64,000 nt of DNA. Origin: Rhynchopus euleeides (Eukaryota > Euglenozoa > Diplonemea > Diplonemida > Diplonemidae). The position numbers and the translations under genes are program-made. Location: NCBI GenBank assembly GCA_963210315.1, contig OY723323.1:1116001-1180000 (forward strand). Reading direction: 5' to 3'. The notes under the pieces are model-generated. The model was not told the DNA's origin and did not search any database. It was given only the letters and a program-made list of their open reading frames with translations. Positions 10,492-21,015 of the stretch are shown here, one piece after another (position 1 is the first letter of the stretch; each line of letters begins with the position of its first letter).

Positions 10492-11376
10492 TTATTTCGT
10501 TCTTTGCCTTTTCTGCGGTGGTTCTGGCTCAGGTGGCACGCATGTTGCCTTCCCCAGTGCCTCGGCAAGGTCTTTCTTGACCTGATTAGTGGGAATGTTG
10601 TGTTGTTGCGTCAGCAGAATGAGTTCAGCCACCTTCTGGGTGTAGTACTTCGATCGCATATGGGTCATTGTGAGTACTTCGTACGCCTGGGAGGCTGCAT
10701 CGGCATTAGTAGGCAGCATTGTAGATGCTTTTGCTTCGTCGATCTTAGCCTGTGAAGGCACGATTGGGATATTGTACGCCCTGAGAGCCGAAGTGGCTGT
10801 GTAATGACTGTGTAATTTGCGCCCCGCAGGATATGCACACCACGCAGTCTCGACAACACGTATGAGAGTGTACCATGTGGGGACTCAACAAGGTCATTGG
10901 ATCGGCATCTGCCTGCCGACTCAGCCCCCACACAGTGCGACCGCAAGGTCGCCGGATGTCTCAACGCCAGGGGAATACCCTCCCCTGGCGTTGTACAACC
11001 CTACTCTCAACCCTCGGGTCCTCTCCTGGAGGCGGTGGTGGCGGGCCCGCAACGCTTCGTACTTCCGGTACAGACTGAGGTAGTCTGCCCGGCTGACCCG
11101 CTCATTGCTTCCTAGATCATCTGCTGCTCTGGAGCTGCCATCACTCTCACTGCCCGTATCAGTTGGTGTGGGGGTAGGAGCAGGAGGAGTGGGAGGAGTA
11201 GGAGTGCAGGTGACATCTTTCTTGGCTAGCAAGGAACGCCGCTTTTCCCGCACGTGCGTGCAGTTGATGCACCACTGCATATATCTGTCGTCACCACGTC
11301 CCACTCGCTCTCCTACGTACCCAGCCCGACGGAGCGCCCGAAATAATGTCGCCTCACCGATGTCGTGTGCCGTTTT
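10492..11376 (-). pseudogene. Small DNA-binding-like protein of T2, frame broken or spliced
   Basis: On the minus strand one frame (11376 to 10921) reads a helix-turn-helix-like stretch (GEATLFRALRRAGYVGERVG), a CINC motif, a Pro/Thr linker and a basic coiled-coil-like segment. A second frame (about 10752 to 10492) reads an alpha-helical stretch with AKIDEAKAS and VKKDLAEALGK and a basic end, overlapping the TIR. A TTCACAG acceptor-like site precedes the second part, so an intron of about 200 bp would join them; a frameshift is equally possible. It may be an element-encoded regulator or transposition accessory protein, but no family is recognised and there is no clear ATG. Confidence 0.35.
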
Positions 11377-11377
11377 C

Positions 11378-11630
11378 TTTTGCACATAACACACCTGTGT
11401 GGTACGGGAAATGCTACGAGGAACGCGATGGACTCGGGACTGCTGCTGGCCTCTCTTGCTATGGTTTACTTATGTTTCGTGCTCCACCTGCTCCACCTCA
11501 TTCTGCACTTCAGATGATCCACTTCACGTGGGTTACGGGGTTTGGGACAACGATGATATGTTGTGTCCGACGACAAGGTAAGGTAAGCTCATCGAGGTAC
11601 ACCAAACCGGAGTTGTCAAATCAAAAAAAA
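11378..11630 (+). repeat. SINE-like A-tailed repeat, type d, copy 1
   Basis: A 253-bp unit starting TTTTGCACATAACACACC and ending TCAAAAAAAA. It is near-identical to 15961-16215. The A-tail and the discrete start suggest a retroposed short element; I see no clear tRNA A and B boxes. Confidence 0.7.
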
Positions 11631-11689
11631 GACACACCGCCCGAGAGGCAATTGGTGTGACACAACAGCGATGACACAACCACTCTGCC

Positions 11690-12535
11690 CGAGGGGGCGC
11701 GTTTTTAGCGACCGAGACCTCCTCCTGACTGAGGGACACACGATCTGACCGTCTGAGAGACGCAGCATTCTACCCTGCCCGAGGGGCACCCACTCTCCTG
11801 ACCGAGAGACACGCAGTCTTGCCCGAGGGGCACCTGGTTTCCTGACCGAGACAATATTCTGCCCGAGGGGCACTCACTCTCCCGACCGAGAGACACGCAG
11901 TTTTGCCCGAGGGGCACCTGTTCTCCTGACCGAGACAATATTCTGCCCGAGGGGCACCCACTCTCCCGACCGAGAGACGCAGCATCTCGCCCGAGGGGCA
12001 CCTGTTCTCCTGACCGAGACAAAATTTTTGCCCGAGGGGCACCCACTCTCCCGACCGAGAGACACGCAGTCTTGCCCGAGGGGCACCTGTTCTCCTGACC
12101 GAGACAATATTCTGCCCGAGGGGCATCCACTCTCCCGACCGAGAGACGCAGCATCTCGCCCGAGGGGCACCTGTTCTCCTGACCGAGACAATATTCTGCC
12201 CGAGGGGCATCCACTCTCCCGACCGAGAGACGCAGCATCTCGCCCGAGGGGCACCTGTTCTCCTGACCGAGACAATATTCTGCCCGAGGGGCACTCACTC
12301 TCCCGACCGAGAGACACGCAGTTTTGCCCGAGGGGCACCCGTTATCCTGACCGAGACAAAACTATGCCCGAGGGGCACCCACTCTCCCGACCGAGAGACG
12401 CAGCATCTCGCCCGAGGGGCACCTGTTCTCCTGACCGAGACAAAAATTTTGCCCGAGGGGCACCCGCTCTCCCGACCGAGAGATACACAATCTTGCCCGA
12501 GGGGCACCAAATCCCGACCGAGAAGACGACCCTCA
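11690..12535. repeat. Minisatellite 1 of T2
   Basis: About 20 units of roughly 40 bp, each with TGCCCGAGGGGCA (a hairpin TGCCC/GGGCA) and CCGACCGAGA. Two variant units alternate, one ending in a CAATATT or CAAAATTTT stretch and one in an ACGCAG stretch, giving a higher-order period of about 84 bp. Open frames on both strands here are by-products of the repeat. Confidence 0.9.
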
Positions 12536-12955
12536 CACCATGCTCGTGTCAGGTCTCAAGAGGGCTGAAGCCGCGGTTGAGGACAACAACACCCCCACGC
12601 ACTGGTTCTAATAAATGACGGCGAGGTGCACGGGGGGATCAGCACGAAGGAGGGGCGCAAAAAGATGGGGATGATGACGCCGTGGTGTTCAAGGTGGTCC
12701 TCCGCCGCTTATGAACGTGACAGCGGGACAGCGCTGCGCCCGTGGCCGCAGCGGATTGAGGACATTCCCATCAGCCATCGAGACTATCACCGCGCCTCGC
12801 CGAAAACCTGCTTCACGCTTGATCGCGCTCAAGGTTTCCAAACGCATACTTCAGCTGGAGGTTCCGTCACAGAGGCGCTGACAAAGGCGGGACCAAGAGC
12901 AACAGTCGGGTGCTGATAAATGGGTCGATACTGATGCAGCAAAGTGACGTCAGTG
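12536..12955. other. Unique spacer between the two minisatellites
   Basis: About 420 bp with no repeat structure and no supported gene. Confidence 0.4.
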
Positions 12956-13870
12956 ATATCCAACTCCTACTTTCCTGACCGAGACACGATCTTGCCGAGG
13001 AGCATCGGACCGAGACACCCACTTCTGCCTGAGGGGCACCTAGCCGAGACGCATTTTTCCTGCCCGAGGGGCATCTCGCCGAGACATTACCTGCCTGAGG
13101 GGCACCTGGCCACGACATACCTACAGCTTACGCTTGCGGGGCACCCTGCCTGAGGAGCACCTGGCCAAGACATACATTTCCGCCTACGAGGCACCCTGCC
13201 CGAGGGGCACCTGGTCAAGACACACACTTCCGCCTACGGGGCACCCTGCCCGAGGGGCACCTGGCCAAGACAGACACCTCTGCCTACGAGGCACCCTGCC
13301 CGAGGGGCACCTGGCCAAGACAGACACTTCCGCCTACGAGGCACCCTGCCCGAGGGGCACCTGGTCAAGACACACACTTCCGCCTACGGGGCACCCTGCC
13401 CGAGGGGCACCTGGCCAAGACAGACACCTCTGCCTACGAGGCACCCTGCCCGAGGGGCACCTGGCCAAGACAGACACTTCCGCCTACGAGGCACCCTGCC
13501 CGAGGGGCACCTGGCCAAGACATACACTTCCGCCTACGAGGCACCCTGCCCGAGGGGCACCTGGTCAAGACATACATTTCCGCCTACGGGGCACCCTGCC
13601 TGAGGGGCATCTGGCCGCGACATACACTTCCGCCTACGGGGCACCCTGCCTGAGGGGCACCTGGCCAAGACGCACATTCATGCCCGAGGGACACCGGGCC
13701 GAGACATTACATTCCCTGCCTGAGGGACACCTGGCCGAGACACATTCCTGCCGAGGGGCACTCACTCCCGACCGCGAGACGCAGGATTTTGCCTGAGGGG
13801 CACCTCCTCTCCTGACCGAGACACAACCCCGCCCAGCACAGTGCCGAGGGGCATTTACGCTTTCGACTGG
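12956..13870. repeat. Minisatellite 2 of T2
   Basis: A core array (13130-13660) of about 58-bp units with CTGCCCGAGGGGCACCTGG and a CCGCCTACG(A/G)GGCACC segment, flanked by degenerate units. It shares the TGCCCGAGGGGCA core with minisatellite 1 but has another spacer and period. Confidence 0.9.
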
Positions 13871-15902
13871 AATACCGAGCCTGACCCGGGGAGACACAAT
13901 CGTGCCACAATCGTGAGGGGCGTACTCTCTTGATTGAGAAATACACCTTTTTTGCCCGAGCCACGGCACCTGAAGGCGGAAGGGTGGCCTGTCACACACA
14001 GCCTGCCAGATCCAGCTCGAGCACGGTGACGCGACGTGAGCTTTCCGAGGGCGACAGTTTTCGTGTACCAATGCAACGCCCCCGGACACGCCCCCGAGAA
14101 GCCGGCACGTCTGTCGTGCCCAGCTTATCTGCGCGAATGCCGACTACGCGCACCCCGGCGTCAAGCGGATGCCCGCACACGCCCCAAGCGGGGCATACTC
14201 CGTCGAAGCATAGTCTCCCTGCCGGGGGACACACATTCAAGCCTGCATTATTCACAGGGGTCAGGGGGAGTTCCGGGCGTCTGTGGCCCGGTGTTGAGAC
14301 GTACGACCTCACAGTTCCATGCAGGGAAGGGGAGCTGCTGACTGGACACCTGCGAGGTGCCGTGGGACATACACAGAGATCAGGTATCCAACACAGCCGA
14401 GACGCTCTCCCAAGCTGCACTGCTCGGGGAGCAAAAGAAGCAGCGACTGAGAGACGCGTCCGCATCGCCTGTGTCAGCGGTGCCGCCGCTGAGGGGGTCC
14501 ACCGAAACCGCAGCCATGGCAGCGGGCCGAGATCATTCCACAAGGTTGGGGGGCAGTCAGCCAGTCTTCCCGAGTACCCAGCAGCCTACTCGACAAGCCC
14601 GAACAGCGACTGCAGCGTGCGACAAGCTCCGGTCCGCGGGGACTCACCTCTCTCATTAAGAAGGCGACTCCGAGAATCCTTCTGGCATGCCCACACCTCC
14701 AGGGCCTCGAATTTCCTCACGCACCGGGAAATACGCCCTCCACACTGAGTCCGGGCGTTACCACTGAATCGACGCCACGTGGGGCCACAGGGCCTCCGTT
14801 TGATGCGCTGTCTACGAGGCGGGCGATGGGGCAGGTACAGTGGGGATCAGCCCAGTGGGAAGGGGGCCGCAGGAACGTGTTGTCCACCGCTCGAGCGGAG
14901 TTCAGGAGACGACAGTGCGCGCGATCGCCCTCTTTCACCCAGAAGGGCCGGCACCTCTCACACCTACCCCTGGGCACTCCATGCAGCGTCTCCAGTGCGC
15001 CATGAAGAGGCGCGTTGGGCTTCACCCCGCAACTCGCTCGCAGCCAGCGAAGACCGGAGAGGACACAGAGAGCCACAGAGCGATCGAGATCACGCCGGAA
15101 AGCACCGGGTGTTGGCCGGGCTCCCGAAGGGCGAGAGTTTAAGACGGCCGGACAGTAGACTGCTGCGGAGGAGCTGGGAGGCGAGTTTCAGACTGTGATT
15201 TCTCGATCCGCCGAGCCCTGTCCCCAGGCGAGAGCTGCCGGGTCATGGTGGCTGAATATGCACGAGCGTCGCGGTGGTGGTGCTGGGAGCGCACCAGAGG
15301 ACTGTCACGCTGAGGGGCTGGGCATGGCCACTGACTACCTGGATACGGCCGTCTCAGTGCATCGCCCGGGGTGCAAAACGACATCGAGGATGTCAGGAAG
15401 AAGGGTCATGTGGGCACACACCAATATGTCGGAGACGTGAAGAAGCCTCGAGGGGAAGGGTTCCCCAGGGGATGGAGGATCCCGAAGAGGTACAGGGTGA
15501 GGATTCAAATACCCGGAGTGGGAAACGCACCAGACGTCGGGGGTCAGCCAAGAGCGGGTGGTTGCAGCACAGGCGGGGCTGTGTGCAACCTTTACTCCCT
15601 TAGTTTCGCCGGGTTGAGACGCATCAACTCTCTCGCCGGGTGCGGCAACTGGAGAGACAGGCATGTTGTCGATAGGGCACACCAAGAATCACGAGGCTGA
15701 CCACACGACGGCGGCACACGGCCGAGGCAGGCGGATCCCCTCAGCGAGTGAGGTTCGATCGTTTTCCGTACAAGGTGCTCGTGACAACGTAGAAAGCGGT
15801 ACATTACCATCGGAGGGATGCATACGATGGGCGACGGAGCCTGATCACTTCAATAGTAGACCGTTCGCGCGGCGTCCCTAAGTCCTTGGGTCCTAAGGGT
15901 CC
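13871..15902. other. Unique internal part of T2
   Basis: About 2 kb of mixed sequence. Open frames of up to 272 codons exist but have no ATG at a sensible place, no domain and no similarity I recognise; I do not call a gene. Confidence 0.4.
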
Positions 15903-15960
15903 TGGGTGGAAGCGTCCAATGCAACACTCACAGCATAGAGGCCAAGTGTTTCTCGTAGTA
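15903..15960. repeat. 58-bp direct duplication, left copy
   Basis: Begins TGGGTGGAAGCGTCCAATGC and ends at TCTCGTAGTA. It recurs at about 16263-16320 on the other side of the SINE-like copy at 15961-16215, so the SINE is bracketed by a 58-bp direct repeat. Confidence 0.8.
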
Positions 15961-16215
15961 TTTTGCACATAACACACCTGTGTGGTACGGGAAATGCTAC
16001 GAGGAACGCGATGGACTCGGGACTGCTGCTGGCCTCTCTTGCTATGGTTTACTTATGTTTCGTGCTCCACCTGCTCCACCTCATTCTGCACTTCAGATGA
16101 TCCACTTCACGTGGGTTACGGGGTTTGGGACAACGATGATATGTTGTGTCCGACGACAAGGTAAGGTAAGCTCATCGAGGTACACCAAACCGGAGTTGTC
16201 AAATCAAAAAAAAAA
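15961..16215 (+). repeat. SINE-like A-tailed repeat, type d, copy 2
   Basis: Near-identical to 11378-11630, with a slightly longer A tail. It interrupts the minus-strand coding remnant at the right end of T2. Confidence 0.75.
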
Positions 16216-16289
16216 TATGGGGGGGGGGGGTTTCAAAGTGCAAGAGGTGGAGCCCGTTCAACAGGTGGAAGCGTCCAATGCAACACTCA

Positions 16290-16497
16290 CAGCATAGAGG
16301 CCAAGTGTTTCTCGTAGTATTTTTACGCAGGTCTGCCACAACGCTCTCTGCCGAGACCCCGCACATCTCCCGTTTGGCGAGCGTCTTTCGAGCAAGGTAC
16401 TCCTCTGCAGCAGCATCTGACACCTCTGCGAGGCCCTGGGCACGCGGCATGTGTTGCTCGGCGTGCTGAGTGAGCGTAGTGACACCCTTCCCTTGCA
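16290..16497 (-). pseudogene. Coding remnant at the right end of T2
   Basis: The minus strand reads a plausible helical protein stretch (TLTQHAEQHMPRAQGLAEVS then AAAEEYLARKTLAKREM) that starts at the inner edge of the TIR and runs into the SINE-bracketing duplication. It may be the first part of the same gene as 10492-11376, separated by later insertions. No family is recognised. Confidence 0.35.
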
Positions 16498-16730
16498 AAG
16501 AACGAAATAATGCGGTCGGGAGTGGTTCAGGTACAAAGGCAAGGTACGAAACTGAGGTACATTTTTTAGGACCCCAAAAAATCATCACAAAAGTGCGTAT
16601 CAGGTGTCACAAGTGGGCCCCAGACAGTTTCCGGGGGGGTATGGGTCGGATTTTCGGGTCAGATCAGGTATTAGGGCGGCTCTGATGGTATGTCGAAAAT
16701 TTTGGTTTTGTACGGGCTTATGACCCCCCC

Positions 16731-17333
16731 TACCCCCCCCCCCCCCCCCTGTGATAGCTTCCTTGCTTCTGGCATAACCTACGATCGAAGAGGGCCCTCC
16801 TGGGTTTGGGTCGGGTTCACTATTTCCCGCATCTCTGGCACTGCCCACAACCGTGCCCCTCCCCCGCTGCCCGTCTCTGCGCTGTGCCCCGGGCCACACC
16901 TGTGTCTCGGCCCCACTGTGCACTGTGCTGGCAGCCGGAGGTGGCCCAGGTGCTGGCCGCTCCCAGTGCCACAGGATGCGCCCTTTTTTGCTGTGTCGTG
17001 GCACACTCTCCACAGTGCAGCCCCGCTAGTCCTCTGCGTGTGCCCCCTTCAAATGGCTTTCTGGAGGCCCCACCGCCTAACTCCGCACAACTCCACCAAA
17101 CTCCGCGCAGCACCGCCAAACTCGTGGCAAAATCGGGTGGGGCCTCACACAACACGTTCGCCCATTCCGATCTGTCTCACTCGGACGGTGTTGTATCGTT
17201 TGTTGCGTTGACGCTTCGGCAACCGGCCCGCCCTCTGTGTGTTCGAAGCCCCCCTTCTCATGCACTTCTCAGCTGCCACTGGTGATGCTGCCTGCCCACA
17301 CCACCACCCTGCACAGTACCCCCACCCCTTCCG
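16731..17333. other. C run and 5' flank of copy 3
   Basis: A 17-bp C run (16733-16749) closes T2. The remainder is C-rich flank with a GCGTTGACGCTTC core at about 17203 and a CCCTGCACAG acceptor-like site at about 17308. No gene. Confidence 0.5.
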
Positions 17334-19858
17334 ATGTCGAGCAGTGACAGTGTGGACTTCAACGAGACACGTCAGGCGTTTTCCCAGATATGTCAGGAGG
17401 CCACAGAGCAGTCGCTGCGGGGTGGGTTGGGGACGCTTGCACTGCTGCTGTCCATCGCGTGCCCTGTGCTGATTGTGTACTGCTTCAACAGGGACGGGCC
17501 CTACTACACGGCACACCACGCAGATGCAGAGGTCGTCAACATCTGGGACCTGTGGCGCCAGCCCGAGCCGTGGCACGAGGACGGGCTGCTCCGGTGCACG
17601 TGGCTGCACGAGACCAACCAGACGTGGGTTCCCCTGAACAGCACAGCCACCACCCAGATGTGGGATGAACTGAACACGACCACCCCACAGGCCAACGAGA
17701 CGTGGGATGGCCCGAACATCACAGCCACAACCTTGTCAGACCCAATGCGTGCCACGGCGCTGTTTTTCTACCCTGTGGCAGCGGCCGCACGCCCCGTCGT
17801 GCTCGGGTGCGCCTTTGCAGGGGTGCTGAAGGACTCGTGGCTGTACCTCCTGCAGGCAGCGGTCGGGATGTGCTCCGCCTTGGCTCTTGCCGTGCTGTTC
17901 TACCTCGCACGGCCTGTGCTGGAGGGTGGCGATGACGCAGACGGCTGGGTGGTCGTGTGTGCCCTCCCGTCTGTGGTGTGGCTTGCTGTGTTGAAGTGCT
18001 CTTCTGCTGGGCACAGATCTCGGTGTCGAGGTGGGGTCAGCTTCGGTGCTTCTTCGGCAGTGACTTGTGTCTGTTGTTCTTCTCCGCTCCCTTGCCAATC
18101 TTCCTCGGCCTGATTTCCTTGGCGCAGGGCGTGCCCTCCGGCTGGCTGTACCTGTTGTGCATCATCACAGAGGGGCAAACCCTGCCAGTGACCCTAACCG
18201 TACCTGGAAGAGATCCAAGTTCCTCTCATTAAGTAGCGATGATCTACGTCTTGCTGGAGTTCGCTGTCTGGACCATCTTCTACTACGCCCTCTACGACAC
18301 GCACTTCCGATCGTTTGTGATGGACTTCACCTGGTCCTTCTTCGCTCCCGGCCTCCGTGTCCTCTTCCCTGTGTCGATGCCTCTTGTGCTTCTCGCGTCT
18401 ATGGATTCCAACATCACTCACGCCACGCGTACCGACCGTCCTGTGAGGGACCATTCAGAAGGCCACGATAGCCCTGCCTACGACCTGCCTGAGGAAGCAA
18501 GTGGCTACGAAAGCTGCCCCGAATGCATAGAGGCTGCCCTCGACGTGGCGTCCGGCGTCCTGCTGCACCTGCGGCTGCCCAACGGTGTGCTGGTGCCGGT
18601 GGAGCTGGGCAGCGACGCCACGCTTGGGGTGCTGCGCCTGCGTGCCGCAGACGCCTTCGAGGTGGAACCCATGCAGGTGCGGGTGCGGCGAGACCGTTGC
18701 CGGGTGCAACGCCACCCCACTGCGCAACGTGCCGGGGCTGGAGGCGGGTGCCACGCTGGATGTGGACGTGCGTACCAAATCATGCTCGGTGTCCGCAGAC
18801 CCTTGCCAGGACACGAAGCTGGCCTGTCAGGGGGACGATGTGCAGGCTGCACGGCGCGTGCTCACCACTTCCCCTGCCGATGTTCTGCTGAATTCGCACC
18901 TCTGTATCGCATACCTGTGTCCTGAACGTACTGACCTCGAACTACGCACGCTACGGCTGCCGCGGTGTGGTGTGCTGCGCCCTGCTGGAGGGGAACCTCG
19001 CCAGTGCAGCAGTTGTCGTGAAGCTCCTGTTGGAGACCAAGCAGGAGTCGGCCTTGCGTGTCATCCACAGGCGTGCTGGACAGGCATGGCTTTTACGTTG
19101 CGTTTCATGAAAGAATTTATCGACCACTGCTGTACCGTGACCCGCGGATCGCAGGCAGTGCCCATGAAGAGTCTTGGAGGCAGTACACGGGCATGGCCAT
19201 AAGGTGCCCAGGCTTTCTTGAGAGCACCGCATGCGATCACAACTTCATTGCCACGCAGATCTTGCATCGTCGGAGACCATTCAATGGGGACTACACCGCC
19301 CTGTTGAGGCAGCTTCAGGAGGCGGGGTGGCGGTCAACACCCTCTGCAGTGCAGCAGGCAGGTGAGTCGCAGCCCTCCTTCTACCAGATCAACCTGCTCA
19401 CAATCGTGCTCTTGGCTGACGGGATGCGTGTGCGTGACCTGCCACACGTCGTACGTGCCCTGTGCTGTGTGTCCCTGCTGCTCCTGCTGTACGCATGCCT
19501 TGCAGGTGCGGCCATCACCATGCACGCGACACTCGGCACGCAGGGAGCGGATCCGACTGGCGGGTGGCTGTTCGTTGCCTTCCTCTGCATTGCCAGTGTG
19601 CCCATCGCTGTCGAGCTGCTGCCGGCGTGGGTGCGGTGGCTGGTGGTGCTGAAGGTGTGCGGCACACACACGTCACAGCCTCCTGCAGGCACGCCTCCCT
19701 GGGAGCAGACTGAGATGGAGATGCCTCTCCTGAACCAGAGCAGCCAGGCCGACACCGACGCAGTGCTTGCAGCCCACCCCCCTCCACAGTGGCACACACT
19801 GGGGGGAGCAGCAGAACACACCACCGCCACCTCCTCCTCCACCTCCCCCCCCCCCTAA
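17334..19858 (+). pseudogene. Ubiquitin-like membrane protein family copy 3, multiply broken
   Basis: It has a clean ATG and N-terminus (MSSSDSVDFNETR) and the membrane segment and glycosylated loop of the family, with extra NTT/NET sequons. A frameshift at about 17990 moves the homologous frame, TAA stops it at 18230-18232, and a deletion of about 13 bp inside the ubiquitin-like part (about 18690) shifts it again. More shifts follow before 19060, and the last open part (19058-19858) carries the C-terminal membrane segments and one EMEMPLLNQSS tail. Introns do not explain the breaks, because homology continues across each one. Confidence 0.85.
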
Positions 19859-21015
19859 TTTCCCACCTCCGGTAGCCCACCCGCCATTGGGCTCGGTTAC
19901 CCTACACTACTGAGGATTCACAGCCGCCACTCCTTGAAGCTCCTGCACGCCACGCCAGTAGGCGACTGACAAGACGCCAGAGGGTGTGGTGCATCCGCTG
20001 GGACCCGACATTGCCTCTCCCACCCTTCACCGACCCTGGCTGTGCTCGCACCTGAGTCAAGTCAGCGTCACAGCTAGGCGCGCCGCTGTGCTGACAAGAT
20101 TCAGCTGACATACGCTGAGCTACCACTCTCAAGGCCTGGGATGTGGTGGGAGGAGTGTAAGCGCTATCCCTTTGGCCTTGTCCCTTGCTTGTATTGACAT
20201 TGTGGTGTCGTTTCTCTTCCGGCATACACCAGTGTGTGAGGGTGAGGGTTGATCACCTTTGAAGGTGGGTTACAGAGACTAGACTGAGTAACCCTGCACG
20301 GGTCCTAGCCCCACCTTCAGTGTGTGCCCCCAGGGTGTGGCAGGAATGCGTCGCTCGTCAAGACCCGCCCGCTCACCACCCTACACAACCCCCGCCTTCG
20401 CACAGAGGAGGGGGGGTGCAGGATCTGCCGACGCAGAAGCCAAAATCCCAGGTAGAGCTGGGTGGGTGGCAGCGGAGAGCCCTGCCTCCACCCCCTTTGA
20501 ATTCCCCGAAGTCCAAGGGGTTTCCAGCTCCGATCGCACCCCAAACCACCCCCCCCGCGCACCCGGTCTTTGCCACAGTCACACTGAGCTTGTATATAGC
20601 CCACAGCCCCCCCTTCGCTGTTGCAGGGCTCCACATCACACTACGCCGTGCCACCCCAGCCCACCACCCTGCAGGCACCTTGTGGCAGGAGCGGACAGCA
20701 GGCCTTTGGCAGAAGAGGTTGTTCCCCGCTTGAGGGTGGCATCTGAGCCTGCCCAGCGTGCCGATCGCAGCGACGGCGGGGGTCGGGGTGCTCGCTGCCA
20801 GTTTCTCTGAGGATGGCACACTGAGCCCGATGTGCACAGCGGCACGCGGATCTGCAGCTGCTCCTGCTGCTCCGCAGCAAGGCAGTGCGGTGGCGCGGGG
20901 GTATACAACGCCAGGGTGCCGACATCCCGAAAGGGTTCTGGGCACGGGGGGTCGGCAAGCTGCGCAGCTGATGCAGGCCGTGCTGGCTTCGTCCCCCCTG
21001 CCGCGTGTCGGCGCA
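19859..21015. other. Intergenic, 5' flank of the giant gene
   Basis: No gene is supported. At 20286-20315 it carries GAGTAACCCTGCACGGGTCC, a motif close to two direct copies 3' of the giant gene (34985 and 35047). The frame of the giant gene is open upstream to 20758 but holds no signal-peptide-like start there. Confidence 0.5.

Larger units (their letters stand above)
10261..16730. mobile_element. Large TIR element T2 (6.5 kb, 240-bp inverted ends)
   Basis: Bases 10261-10507 and 16495-16730 are long inverted repeats, both starting GGGGGGGTCATAAGCCC at the outside. Inside are minus-strand coding remnants next to each end, two SINE-like repeats, two minisatellites and unique sequence. The right end is followed by TA and a 17-bp C run. 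No recognisable transposase or integrase, so it is non-autonomous or of an unrecognised type. Confidence 0.75.

Noticed and set aside
12028..12618. 196-codon frame with repeated PEGHPLSRPRD
   Set aside because: A by-product of the 42-bp repeat being open in several frames on both strands.
11690..13870. CRISPR-like arrays
   Set aside because: Spacers are not unique; whole units repeat with two or three variants, so these are minisatellites in a eukaryotic element.
13930..14748. 272-codon frame in T2
   Set aside because: No ATG at its start, no domain, and a similar-length frame on the other strand.
17990..18240. Introns as an explanation of frame breaks in copy 3
   Set aside because: Homology to copy 1 continues through each break with small indels, and no GT..AG pair removes them.
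20758..21015. Earlier starts for the giant protein
   Set aside because: The upstream in-frame ATGs (20830, 20971) would bury the signal peptide behind 15-62 residues of low-complexity sequence; ATG 21016 puts it at the N-terminus.
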